NCBI RefSeq assembly: GCF_900129295.1
Contig: NZ_FQUU01000008.1
Location: 62,001 to 126,000, forward strand
Direction: 5' to 3'
Length of the DNA stretch: 64,000 nucleotides
Source: Flavisolibacter ginsengisoli DSM 18119
GTDB taxonomy: Bacteria; Bacteroidota; Bacteroidia; Chitinophagales; Chitinophagaceae
Positions within the stretch are counted from its first letter, which is position 1. Every line of letters starts with the position of its first letter. Positions 37,301 to 45,952 of this stretch are shown here, in pieces. The position numbers and the translations under genes are program-made. The notes below the pieces were generated by a model. That model saw nothing but the letters and a program-made list of their open reading frames with translations, made no database searches and was not told where the DNA came from.

Positions 37301-38062
37301 TTATTCTTCTCTTAATGTGCGACCCGTAAGATGAATAAATACATCTTCAAGGTTTGCCTTTTTAACTTCCTTGGGGCGTTCAAACCCGGTCGCTACTAAT
37401 TCGTCAATAAGTTTGTCAGGTGTATTCATAGCAACAATTTTACCACTGTCCACAATAGCCACCCTATCGCAGAGGTATTCCGCTTCGTCAAGGTAATGTG
37501 TAGTCAATATTACAGTAGTCCCCTTTTTCCTGATATCACGTATTAACTCCCAGAGATTTCTCCTGGCCTGCGGATCGAGTCCTGTTGTGGGCTCATCGAG
37601 AAATATGATCCGGGGATCATTGATCATGGTGGTAGCTATAGAAAAACGTTGCTTTTGTCCACCGCTTAACTCCTTCACTTTTGACTTTGCTTTATCGCGG
37701 AGGTTCACCCTGTCGAGTAATTCCATGGCGTTAGCCTCACGGTTGTACAGCCCGGCAAATAAGTCTATCAACTCTACTAAATTAAGAACAGGATAGAAGC
37801 CGCTGGTCTGTAATTGAACACCTATGATCTTTTTAATCTCATTAGGATCCTTATCAATGTCCAATCCATCAACGATCACTTTACCGCTTGTCTTCTCTCT
37901 CAGGGTTTCAATGATCTCGAGTGTAGTTGACTTACCGGCTCCATTTGGCCCCAATAATCCGAAAATCTCTCCTTCATGCACATCAAATGAGATGCCCTTA
38001 ACGGCTTCAAAATTCCCATAGTTCTTCACCAGGTTTTGAACTGATATAATTGTTCTTTCCAT
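37301..38062 (-). CDS. ABC transporter ATP-binding protein (no permease nearby)
   Basis: 253 residues with Walker A GLLGPNGAGKST (near residue 40), signature LSGGQKQR, Walker B IIFLDEPTTGLDP and the H-loop TTHYLDEAE. This is the drug/antibiotic-exporter or CcmA-like ATPase class. No permease gene lies next to it: the neighbours are fbp (stop and start share one base, TAATG) and the FKBP gene. The permease partner must be elsewhere, or the ATPase has another role. Confidence 0.9.
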   Translation of the reverse strand: MERTIISVQNLVKNYGNFEAVKGISFDVHEGEIFGLLGPNGAGKSTTLEIIETLREKTSGKVIVDGLDIDKDPNEIKKIIGVQLQTSGFYPVLNLVELIDLFAGLYNREANAMELLDRVNLRDKAKSKVKELSGGQKQRFSIATTMINDPRIIFLDEPTTGLDPQARRNLWELIRDIRKKGTTVILTTHYLDEAEYLCDRVAIVDSGKIVAMNTPDKLIDELVATGFERPKEVKKANLEDVFIHLTGRTLREE

Positions 38063-39093
38063 TATTTTACTGTTTCTAACCGGGGATGCAGGTATCCTTC
38101 CAGTTCTTCCATCATTTTTTTACTTCCTACAAAAAATGGCGCCCGCTGGTGAAGTTCTGTTGGCTGGATATCCAATATGGATACTTCACCATTGGATGAT
38201 TTTCCTCCTGCCACTTCCACTATGAAGGCAAAAGGATTGCATTCATATAACAACCGGAGTTTTCCTTTAGGCTTTTCAATGGTTCCGGGATACATAAAGA
38301 TACCGCCCTTGATCAGGTTCCTGTGTACATCGGCTACCATGCTTCCAATATATCGCTGCGTATAGGGACCACCGGTGTCTTTGCATTTATGCTGGCACTC
38401 TGTTATATATTTTTTCACTCCATCTGCATATTGGAAAAAGTTTCCATGATTAACAGAATATATTTTACCCCATTCAGGACATTTAATGTCGGGATGACTA
38501 AGACAAAACTCTCCAATTGATGGATCAAGGGTGAAGCCATTGACTCCTCTCCTTGTAGCATATACCATCATAGTCGATGATCCGTAGATCACATATCCTG
38601 CAGCTACCTGGTTGATACCCTTTTGCAAAAAGTCTTCTTTTGTTACAGGGGTGCCTCTTTCGGTAACCCTCCTGTAAATTCCGAAAATAGTCCCGATAGA
38701 AACATTTACATCTATATTACCACTTCCGTCCAATGGATCGAACATGCATATGTACTTGGAGTTACGGCTTACTGCATCATCAAATGCAACATAATCATCC
38801 AATTCTTCACTGGCAATACCCGCACAACTAACACCCCTTTGCAATACACCCATAAACTGGTTATTGGCATAGATATCCAGTTTTTTCACTTCTTCTCCCT
38901 GCACGTTAGTACTTCCATGGTCGCCAAGGATGTCCACCAATCCTGCTTTATTTACTTCCACATTGACTCTTTTAGCAGCAAGTCCAATATCACGAAGAAG
39001 CGAACTTAATTCTCCTGTGGCATGTGGAAATTGCCGCAGTGACTGGATGGTAAATTCATCAAGGGTCGAGATTTGTCGGTTTATAGGGTTCAT
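38062..39093 (-). CDS. fbp: Class I fructose-1,6-bisphosphatase
   Basis: Gluconeogenic phosphatase hydrolysing fructose 1,6-bisphosphate to fructose 6-phosphate; cytoplasmic. 343 residues, normal for the class. The metal/phosphate site reads [20 protein letters not shown], and the substrate-loop region shows [23 protein letters not shown]. Together with ppsA it marks gluconeogenesis. It heads the minus-strand cluster with the ABC, FKBP, BstA and Nudix genes; the box at 39113-39120 lies 20 nt upstream. Confidence 0.96.
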   Translation of the reverse strand: MNPINRQISTLDEFTIQSLRQFPHATGELSSLLRDIGLAAKRVNVEVNKAGLVDILGDHGSTNVQGEEVKKLDIYANNQFMGVLQRGVSCAGIASEELDDYVAFDDAVSRNSKYICMFDPLDGSGNIDVNVSIGTIFGIYRRVTERGTPVTKEDFLQKGINQVAAGYVIYGSSTMMVYATRRGVNGFTLDPSIGEFCLSHPDIKCPEWGKIYSVNHGNFFQYADGVKKYITECQHKCKDTGGPYTQRYIGSMVADVHRNLIKGGIFMYPGTIEKPKGKLRLLYECNPFAFIVEVAGGKSSNGEVSILDIQPTELHQRAPFFVGSKKMMEELEGYLHPRLETVK

Positions 39094-39112
39094 GCAATCG
39101 TTTTAATGGAGA

Positions 39113-39120
39113 CAAAAGTA
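39113..39120 (-). promoter_or_regulatory. Bacteroidota -7 box TACTTTTG for fbp
   Basis: Reverse-strand exact match to TAnnTTTG, 20 nt before the fbp ATG; leader of about 13 nt. Confidence 0.5.
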
Positions 39121-39201
39121 AGGCTAATAGAGATTTAATATGGGATAGTTGATTACTATGCATAAGTGACGAAAGTTTTATTTCAAAGTCCTCATTTTAC
39201 A

Positions 39202-39209
39202 CATCTTTG
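39202..39209 (+). promoter_or_regulatory. Bacteroidota -7-like box CATCTTTG for aspartokinase
   Basis: One mismatch from TAnnTTTG, 7 nt before the ATG at 39216. It covers the TTG (39207) that begins the longer reading frame, arguing against that start. Confidence 0.35.
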
Positions 39210-39215
39210 CAAACT

Positions 39216-40493
39216 ATGAAGGTTTTCAAATTTGGGGGCGCATCTGTAGGCACTGCTGAAAGAATAAAAACTGTTGGGGATATCCTGAAGGACAATGCAA
39301 ATGAAAAGCTACTTGTGGTTATATCAGCTATGGGCAAAACAACCAATGCACTGGAAAAAGTGGCTGAAGCTTTTTTTGCCGGGGATAAGGATTCTGCTAT
39401 ATCTCTTTTTAAGGATATAAAAGAAAACCATATTTCCATCGCCCGCCAACTGGTAAATAATGCAGATGGAAATTCGGCTGACACTGCTTACCTCGAGGAC
39501 TTCTTCACAGAAATAGAATGGTTATTGCATGACAGGCCTGTAAGGAATTATGATTATTACTACGACCAGATTGTATGCGTGGGTGAATTACTTTCAACAG
39601 CCATAGTCAGTAATTATTTAAATAATGCAGGGGTACCTAATAAATGGGTGGATGTAAGAGATGTTATCCGGACTGACGACAATTTCAGAGATGCTATTAT
39701 TGACTGGACCTTTACTGCAGAAAGGGTAAAGCAACAAATAGAGCCATTATTCAATGGTGATACTATAGTGATCACCCAGGGATTTATAGGAGCAACCGAT
39801 GAAAATGAAAGTACTACACTTGGCAGGGAAGGAAGTGATTATACAGCTGCTGTATTTGCCAATCTATTAAACGCAGAAAGCCAGACTATCTGGAAAGATG
39901 TAAAAGGTGTAATGAATGCCGACCCCAAGGAATATAAGGACGCCCAATGGATAAAAGAGCTGAACTACAGGGAAGTTATTGAAATGGCTTACTATGGCGC
40001 ACAGGTCATTCACCCAAAGACCATCAAACCCCTGCAAAACAAAAACATTCCCTTGTTTGTACGTTCCTTTTTGCACCCCAAAGAAACCGGCACCTGCATT
40101 CATAATAAAACGATCAACCAACTCCCTCCCATTATTGTTTATAAACAAAACCAGGCGTTGGTGCAATTAAATTCCAGGGACTTTTCATTTGTTGGAGAAG
40201 GATTGACCGCAGAACTCTATAAGATGTTTGAACAAATAAAGTTCAAACCAAACCTTACTCAAAATGGTGCGATCAGTCTTTTATGCGTAGTTGATGGCCA
40301 TGCTGAAAAGATCAATGAACTGGCCATGGAAGCTTCAAAGCTTTTTGATGTGCAGGTAACCAAAGGATTGACCTTGCTTACTATAAGGCATTATAATGAA
40401 GGCCTGGTGAAAGAACTATGTGGCGAAGGGCAAATAATATTGAAACAGCAAACTCCTGAAACTATCCAGGTGTTAATTTCTAATGATAAATAA
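39216..40493 (+). CDS. lysC: Aspartate kinase
   Basis: Phosphorylates aspartate in the first step of lysine/threonine/methionine synthesis; cytoplasmic. 425 residues, monofunctional. The start MKVFKFGGASVG is the usual N-terminal ATP site; later GREGSDYTAAVFANLL (near residue 210) and WKDVKGVMNADPK match the kinase fold. Two ACT-type repeats end the protein (RDFSFVGEGLTAELY, and the TRHYNEGL-like end). The frame opens at a TTG at 39207, but a -7 box covers it. Regulation by lysine or threonine cannot be read here. The gene converges on the hydrolase gene with 11 bp between. Confidence 0.93.
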   Translation: MKVFKFGGASVGTAERIKTVGDILKDNANEKLLVVISAMGKTTNALEKVAEAFFAGDKDSAISLFKDIKENHISIARQLVNNADGNSADTAYLEDFFTEIEWLLHDRPVRNYDYYYDQIVCVGELLSTAIVSNYLNNAGVPNKWVDVRDVIRTDDNFRDAIIDWTFTAERVKQQIEPLFNGDTIVITQGFIGATDENESTTLGREGSDYTAAVFANLLNAESQTIWKDVKGVMNADPKEYKDAQWIKELNYREVIEMAYYGAQVIHPKTIKPLQNKNIPLFVRSFLHPKETGTCIHNKTINQLPPIIVYKQNQALVQLNSRDFSFVGEGLTAELYKMFEQIKFKPNLTQNGAISLLCVVDGHAEKINELAMEASKLFDVQVTKGLTLLTIRHYNEGLVKELCGEGQIILKQQTPETIQVLISNDK

Positions 40494-40504
40494 GCCCGGG
40501 GGAA

Positions 40505-41146
40505 TTAGTTGAATATCCCGCTAAGTATTTTATTGATCTCTGAAGAACGGTTTAAAACCATTAAATGCCCTGCGCCTGGAATGACGAATGTAGGCCGGGT
40601 GAAACGCCTGGGAAGTATTTCATCCCTGCTACCATGGATATGAATGATATTTACTGGAATATTTTCCATTTGCCAGTTTACTATTGCTTCCATTCCCCAC
40701 CGGATAAAAGATACATCTGCCTTGCTGATCATATTTCGGATCAGCTTTTTATCTTCTTTAGATTCAGAAGTAAAAAACCGTTTTACTACAGCTCCTTTTA
40801 AAAAGAATGAAACAGGAAGTATCCTGTGCAATTTGATCCGGGCAAGATATCGATAGTATGGTGGAAGGTGATTGGAGACAGGGATGCTAGAGATCAGCAC
40901 CAGGTGTTCTGGTTTCGCGTAGTTGGCAATTTCTGCAGCTATCATACCCCCCATTGATACCCCTATCAATGAAAAGGATTCTGTAAAATCAATTTTTTTT
41001 GACAAGCGCAGAGAATACGAAGACAATGATTCATTTTCCAAAGGGGGAATCCAATCTATAAATACAGGTTCAAACCCCGCAGGTAAATGAATATGCCTGA
41101 ATACACTTCTATCAGCACCAAGGCCACTAAAGAAATAAACTTTCAC
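40505..41146 (-). CDS. Alpha/beta hydrolase
   Basis: 213 residues starting at a GTG (41146). The nucleophile elbow is GVSMGGMIA (Ser near residue 64); the acid loop HIHGSRDEILPRR and the terminal His in IPGAGHLMVLNRS complete a triad. It lacks a lid of great length. Substrate unknown. It follows the L,D-transpeptidase gene by 9 nt, likely co-transcribed. Confidence 0.85.
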   Translation of the reverse strand: MKVYFFSGLGADRSVFRHIHLPAGFEPVFIDWIPPLENESLSSYSLRLSKKIDFTESFSLIGVSMGGMIAAEIANYAKPEHLVLISSIPVSNHLPPYYRYLARIKLHRILPVSFFLKGAVVKRFFTSESKEDKKLIRNMISKADVSFIRWGMEAIVNWQMENIPVNIIHIHGSRDEILPRRFTRPTFVIPGAGHLMVLNRSSEINKILSGIFN

Positions 41147-41155
41147 CTTAAGTGT

Positions 41156-42307
41156 TTACTGTATAAGAAAGCTTTGCTTCATTTTCTTAGCTACAGGATT
41201 GTCATTTAAAATAGCAGGCTGCCAGGTAGGCATTTGTTCCAAAACTGTGATCAATTCATCATCAAACTCTTCGCTCACACCATTCAGCACCTTGAAGTTG
41301 GTAGGTGTGCCGTCTTTATCTACAATAAATTCGATCATTACATTAGCCTTCTTTTTTCCATCTGGCAATGAAGGAACAAGGGCTTTGCCCATCTTATCAA
41401 GGTACTTTAAAAAATTGTCTCCACCACCGGGGAACTGTGGCCATTGTCCTACCACGTCTGCCAGTTCTGTAATATTCCTTGTCCTGTGGGGCATTGGATT
41501 TCTTTTGGGTTTTTCAACTGTTGCACTTGCCACTTTTTTTGATAACCCATCATATACATAGTCACCATTACTACTGGTCATAATAACAGGCAGTTGGTGG
41601 GTGATCTCAAAATGATCATATACACTTTCCAACTGGTCAGCAAAGGACTTTAGTTGGCTGTCATTCTTTTCCAGGTTCGCCAGGTAAGTGGCGCTTCTTT
41701 TATTATTATACCGGACAGGATAAATATGCACAGGGATGTAGTCCTGCCCATTATTGCGGGCATAGGCAGCTAAGATATAAATCTCATCAATCTGTTTATC
41801 CGTAACAGGTATGCACCCCACTGTAACACAACTTCCATGTATATAGATATCTCCCCCCGGATTAATGGAATCGCTTAATATTTTGTCAGAGGCATTGGGA
41901 TAGTTCAATCCCAGTGACAAATAATAGGCACTATTAGGGTTAAATTCATTGATATAGTAAAATCCTTCAGGCACCTGGTAGTCTCCCTGCATACGCTTGG
42001 GCCCAAGTGTACCTGCCAAAGCACATATTCTATAGGTTTTAAAAAGTTTGAAGGGCTCCTTACGTTCATTTTTAATCCATACCTCCATTTCGCCATCGTA
42101 TTTAAAAGAGCGGATATAAACATACCGGGCAGGCCAGGAAAGCCCTTTTGCGGCAAATTGTTTTTGCAGGGTATCTTCTTTTCGCTTCAGCGCATCACCC
42201 GGGCGGGGTAATGCCCTTTGGTAATCAACAAAGGAAGCACTGGGCCCCTGGCTGAAAACAGGCGCAGCTATTAAAATAAATAATACGGCGACTAAAAGGT
42301 TTTTCAT
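41156..42307 (-). CDS. Exported L,D-transpeptidase with a TonB-type C-terminal domain
   Basis: 383 residues. After a signal peptide (ending APVFSQ near residue 20) comes a YkuD/L,D-transpeptidase domain with IHGSCVTVGCIPVTD (His157 and catalytic Cys165). Residues about 290-383 resemble the TonB C-terminal fold: WPQFPGGGDNFLKYLD, FIVDKDGTPTNFKVLNGV and WQPAILNDNPV. L,D-transpeptidases crosslink or modify peptidoglycan in the periplasm; a TonB-type domain would add a protein-binding module. No transmembrane helix follows the signal, so this is not a TonB energy transducer. The hydrolase gene lies 9 nt downstream. Confidence 0.85.
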   Translation of the reverse strand: MKNLLVAVLFILIAAPVFSQGPSASFVDYQRALPRPGDALKRKEDTLQKQFAAKGLSWPARYVYIRSFKYDGEMEVWIKNERKEPFKLFKTYRICALAGTLGPKRMQGDYQVPEGFYYINEFNPNSAYYLSLGLNYPNASDKILSDSINPGGDIYIHGSCVTVGCIPVTDKQIDEIYILAAYARNNGQDYIPVHIYPVRYNNKRSATYLANLEKNDSQLKSFADQLESVYDHFEITHQLPVIMTSSNGDYVYDGLSKKVASATVEKPKRNPMPHRTRNITELADVVGQWPQFPGGGDNFLKYLDKMGKALVPSLPDGKKKANVMIEFIVDKDGTPTNFKVLNGVSEEFDDELITVLEQMPTWQPAILNDNPVAKKMKQSFLIQ

Positions 42308-42628
42308 TGAATGACAGCTTTAGAATGAAGCAAGTTCTGGTTATAAATGTAAAGAAAACTATAATATGCTGAAACAGAACTCGGTAAGCCGCCAACTTGC
42401 TTCGGTAAGGCCTGCCTAATATACCTGGTAAATGGACATTTCACTTCATCTGCTGAATAGAAAAGCCATAGCTCCTACCTATTAACGCTATACCTACGCC
42501 CATGATACTGCGTAGTGATTACGCAGTATCATGGGCGTAGATAGGGCTTTGGTATACCGGAGGTAGGAAGAAGATCCTTACAAACCCGATGTAACCAGGT
42601 ATTGCTAAATTTTGTTATTATTTATAAG
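42308..42628. other. Intergenic region dominated by a long hairpin
   Basis: 321 bp between two minus-strand genes, with no ORF. Most of its structure is the hairpin at 42474-42567. No separate promoter for the L,D-transpeptidase gene could be picked by eye. Confidence 0.45.
42474..42567. repeat. Long imperfect palindrome with a perfect 21-bp core stem
   Basis: Core arms 42494-42514 and 42520-42540 are perfect complements (CTACGCCCATGATACTGCGTA) around loop GTGAT. Outer arms CCTACCT (42474-42480) and AGGTAGG (42561-42567), plus GCTATAC and GGTATAC, extend it. There is no T-tract, so it is not a plain terminator. Pieces recur at the end of the window (63952-63971), indicating a dispersed repeat family. 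Confidence 0.8.
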
Positions 42629-43762
42629 TTATAAGTTTCCCCGGGCAGCTTGTTCCCTTTCGATTGCCTCAAATAGAGCTTTAAAATTCCCCTTTCCAAA
42701 ACTTTTAGCCCCCTTTCGCTGTATGATCTCAAAGAAAAGCGTAGGCCTGTCCTGAACCGGTTTAGAAAATAATTGCAACAGGTAACCTTCGTTGTCCCTG
42801 TCAACTAAAATCCCCAATTCTTTTAAGGGCTCCAGGTCTTCATCGATATGTCCTACCCTGTCCAGCAGGTCATCATAATAGCTATTGGGTACTTTCAGAA
42901 ATTCCACACCCCTGCTCATCAGGTCCTTTACAGTTTTTACAATATCATGTGTGGCCAATGCTACGTGCTGCACTCCTTCGCCATTATAAAATTCAAGGTA
43001 CTCTTCTACCTGCGATTTTTTCTTTCCTTCCGCAGGTTCGTTAATTGGAAATTTAACATACCCGTTCCCGTTACTCATAACCTTGCTCATCAGGGCTGAA
43101 TATTCCGTTGAAATATCCTCATCATCGAAACTGAGAATATTTTTAAAGCCCATTACATCTTCATAGAATTTAACCCATGGGTTCATTTGGTTCCAGCCAA
43201 CATTACCAACACAATGATCAACATATAACAAACCCGTATCGGCAGGGGCAAAATGAGGATTGCTCCATGGCTTAAACCCAGGTAAGAATGCACCTTTGTA
43301 GTTTTTTCTTTCAATGAATAAATGTACAGTGTCTCCATATGTATGTATCCCACTCATCACTACTTGGCCTGCTTCATCTCTCAATTGTTGGGGAGCCAAA
43401 TAAGACTGGCCACCTCTTTTGGTAGTTTGTTCCCAGGCACTTGTTGCATCATCTACCATTAAAGCCAGGAATTTAACCCCATCACCATGTTTATATATAT
43501 GGTCAGCTATTTCATTTCCTGGTCTTATAGGAGTAGTAAGCACGAAGGTTAGTTTATGCTGTCGTACAGCATAACTTACTTTATCTTTTATACCTGTTTC
43601 AGGTCCTGCATAAGCCAATGCCTGGAAACCAAAAGCGCTCATGTAATAATGGGCAGCCTGTTTGGCATTGCCTACATAAAATTCAACATAATCGGTGCCT
43701 TGCAGAGGTAAGAAATCGGTTTGGGTATTAGTATTTTCCTTTTGAATAGCAGCAATCGACAT
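42629..43762 (-). CDS. hpd: 4-hydroxyphenylpyruvate dioxygenase
   Basis: Fe(II) enzyme turning 4-hydroxyphenylpyruvate into homogentisate in tyrosine breakdown. 377 residues with two vicinal-oxygen-chelate halves. The C-terminal metal ligands lie in LYVDHCVGNV (His), QHVALATHDI (His) and LFFEIIQRKG (Glu). The GNLF-type product loop appears as KSFGKGNFKALFEAIE. ATG at 43762. Homogentisate dioxygenase, the usual partner, is not adjacent. Confidence 0.95.
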   Translation of the reverse strand: MSIAAIQKENTNTQTDFLPLQGTDYVEFYVGNAKQAAHYYMSAFGFQALAYAGPETGIKDKVSYAVRQHKLTFVLTTPIRPGNEIADHIYKHGDGVKFLALMVDDATSAWEQTTKRGGQSYLAPQQLRDEAGQVVMSGIHTYGDTVHLFIERKNYKGAFLPGFKPWSNPHFAPADTGLLYVDHCVGNVGWNQMNPWVKFYEDVMGFKNILSFDDEDISTEYSALMSKVMSNGNGYVKFPINEPAEGKKKSQVEEYLEFYNGEGVQHVALATHDIVKTVKDLMSRGVEFLKVPNSYYDDLLDRVGHIDEDLEPLKELGILVDRDNEGYLLQLFSKPVQDRPTLFFEIIQRKGAKSFGKGNFKALFEAIEREQAARGNL

Positions 43763-43831
43763 AGTATACGTTTTAATTATCTATTGTAAAATTAAGGCAC
43801 AATACCAGTTTAGCCAGCCAATTATATTATG

Positions 43832-43839
43832 TATTATTG
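43832..43839 (+). promoter_or_regulatory. Bacteroidota -7-like box TATTATTG
   Basis: One mismatch from TAnnTTTG, 15 nt before the ATG at 43855; it contains the TTG (43837) of the longer reading frame. Confidence 0.3.
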
Positions 43840-43854
43840 CGAAAACTACTACTT

Positions 43855-44475
43855 ATGAAAAAACGGTTCGTTACCCCTTTTGTATTATTGATAGGTTTGA
43901 TAGCAGGTGCCCAGGAAACAAAAACTACTATGCAAAAAGCAGCCGATGATATCTGTGGTTGCCTGAATAAAGTTAAATACGACCCGGCCAAAGTACAGGA
44001 ATATAAAGATGCAGCCATGAATTGTTTTACCACAGGAGCCATGGAACATGTTGTACAGCTAGCTGAAGAAAGAGGGCTTGATGTCAGTGACCAAACGGCC
44101 ATGAGGGACCTTGGTGTAGAAATAGGTAAGGAATTACTAAAGCAAAAATGTGCAAGCTATCTTGAATTCGCTAAGATATCGGCAAATGAAAAGAAGGATG
44201 ACCAAGATGCAGTTAAGGAAACTATTACTTCCGGAAAGCTGTTGAAAGTTGATAAAAAGGATTTCGTATACCTCACTGTAAAAGATGCCTCAAACAGGGA
44301 GCATAATTTTATATGGCTTGAGTACTTTGATGGTTCCGAAAATTACTTTGGTGATAAACTGAACTCATTAATAGGTAAAGAAATTGCCATTTCATGGATA
44401 GAAAAAGAAGTGTACCTACCAAAGGCTAATAATTATTTTAAATTAAAAGAGATCAGTAAAATCAAAACAAAATAA
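43855..44475 (+). CDS. Exported protein of unknown function
   Basis: 206 residues from the ATG at 43855, giving a signal peptide (MKKRFVTPFVLLIGLIAGAQ). The frame also opens at a TTG at 43837, but the added residues precede a complete signal. The first mature part is helical with Cys pairs (ICGCLNKV, MNCFTTG, LKQKCASY); the C-terminal third looks like an OB/SH3-like beta domain (KLLKVDKKDFVYLTVKDASN). Function unknown; a strong terminator follows. Confidence 0.65.
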   Translation: MKKRFVTPFVLLIGLIAGAQETKTTMQKAADDICGCLNKVKYDPAKVQEYKDAAMNCFTTGAMEHVVQLAEERGLDVSDQTAMRDLGVEIGKELLKQKCASYLEFAKISANEKKDDQDAVKETITSGKLLKVDKKDFVYLTVKDASNREHNFIWLEYFDGSENYFGDKLNSLIGKEIAISWIEKEVYLPKANNYFKLKEISKIKTK

Positions 44476-44495
44476 AGTGATTACAAACCTTCTTC

Positions 44496-44518
44496 AAAGG
44501 CAGCATAAAGCTGCCTTT
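44496..44518 (+). terminator. Rho-independent terminator
   Basis: Nine-base stem AAAGGCAGC / GCTGCCTTT with loop ATAAA, followed by TGCATTTTATTT; 20 nt after the stop. Confidence 0.88.
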
Positions 44519-44541
44519 TGCATTTTATTTATTTTATTAGT

Positions 44542-45801
44542 TTAAAAGCCAAAAGGATATGTTTCGGGCACCTTTATATCATTTGGCTTCAGATGCAATG
44601 GATGCAGCGCCCGGGTTGTATCAAGGAATACAAAAGCATCATAACGCTGCGACATAACTGATGGGACGTAATTTCCATGCCTTTCTCTTTCAGGGTTATA
44701 CACCACCCCTATAGCGCGATGCCTGATGGAGGTGTCGTATTTTCTTTGCATATCCGAAGTATTAAATAATAAGTAATGGTCGCGGGGATTTTCTTTATGC
44801 AACTGGTACTCTATGCTTCCTTCCCTGGCGCCCGGCACTTCCATTTCTTCCATCAGTGCACCCCATGCTTCACCTGCTATAACTGATCCCTGGTAACATC
44901 CGAAGCCCACGAGGTAAACATTGTTAATCCCATATTGCTCACGAGCGAGTTGGCCAATGTTTACCATGCCCCCTCTTTTCATATCTGTAGCCCTGGCATC
45001 TCCGATATGTGTGTTGTGCTCCCAAACAATGGCCTTTGCCATTTTTCCGTGGAAGACCCTAAGCCGGTCAAGTGTTTCCATCATATGCCTGTCCCTCACA
45101 TTCCAGCTTTCATTATCAAAACCCATCATGGCCGTGTAATACTTTTCAGCATTAACTGCTATCAAGGCATTTTGTTCCGTATTAAATCCGGCTTCGGGGT
45201 CGCCATCAAGAAACTGTGCCCGCAAACGCACCTCTTTTAATAGTTCCATCACCTTATCCCTGCAGGAATGTTCTGTAAGGGAGTAACGGGCATATAGCTG
45301 TTCATCCTCTTCATACGGCTCAAAACACTTGATGGCCCGTTTAACAGCATCTGCTGCCTGTATATCTTCTTTTTCCAGATATTCAAGCATTTGCTTCATT
45401 GAATCCCAAAGGCTGTAAACATCCAATCCGTAAAAACCTATTTTTCTATTTATTGGTTTTATGTCGTTGTATTCTTTAAGCCATTCAGCAAGGGCGGCTA
45501 TTTCCCAGTTAGCCCACATCCATGTAGGCCAACGATCAAAGCCTTTTAAAATAGTTTGAATATCATCACCTCCATCCTGGTAACCTTTGATGTAACGGTT
45601 GATCCTGTAACAGTCAGGCCAGTCACCTTCTACCCCGATAAAGTTGAATCCTTTTTCCCTGATCAACCTTTTGGTAATGGCGGTGCGCCAGGTATAAAAC
45701 TCGTGTGTTCCATGTGATGCTTCCCCTAACATAACAACTTCTGCATCTGCAATATCATCCATCAAAGCGTCCAGGTCTTTAGATGTTTGGAGCTCATACA
45801 T
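44542..45801 (-). CDS. Erythromycin esterase family protein
   Basis: 419 residues of the EreA/ChaN-like superfamily. The hallmark GEASHGTHEFYTWR (His near residue 30) is followed by FIGVEGDWPDCYRINRYI, then WEHNTHIGDARATDM with the second active-site histidine region. Characterised members open macrolide lactones, but most relatives in the environment have unknown substrates, so resistance should not be assumed. There is no signal peptide. Monocistronic. Confidence 0.85.
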   Translation of the reverse strand: MYELQTSKDLDALMDDIADAEVVMLGEASHGTHEFYTWRTAITKRLIREKGFNFIGVEGDWPDCYRINRYIKGYQDGGDDIQTILKGFDRWPTWMWANWEIAALAEWLKEYNDIKPINRKIGFYGLDVYSLWDSMKQMLEYLEKEDIQAADAVKRAIKCFEPYEEDEQLYARYSLTEHSCRDKVMELLKEVRLRAQFLDGDPEAGFNTEQNALIAVNAEKYYTAMMGFDNESWNVRDRHMMETLDRLRVFHGKMAKAIVWEHNTHIGDARATDMKRGGMVNIGQLAREQYGINNVYLVGFGCYQGSVIAGEAWGALMEEMEVPGAREGSIEYQLHKENPRDHYLLFNTSDMQRKYDTSIRHRAIGVVYNPERERHGNYVPSVMSQRYDAFVFLDTTRALHPLHLKPNDIKVPETYPFGF

Positions 45802-45940
45802 ATGATTCCATTTCTATATTTAGCACAACTCTCAAGCCAAAGAAATACTTATTAATAACCTGGTTAATGTAAGGAAAAGCCAAATTAAACTGCAGCTATC
45901 CGGAGGGCTAAAACGGTAGTAATAAACTACAAACAGTTAC

Positions 45941-45948
45941 TATCTTCG
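45941..45948 (+). promoter_or_regulatory. Bacteroidota -7-like box TATCTTCG for purK
   Basis: One mismatch from TAnnTTTG, 5 nt before the purK ATG at 45953, implying an extremely short leader. The same TTCG variant occurs before rpmB. Confidence 0.35.
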
Positions 45949-45952
45949 CCGC

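Noticed and set aside
44542-45801. Macrolide resistance gene
   Set aside because: Family membership alone does not show macrolide hydrolysis; most environmental homologues have unknown substrates.
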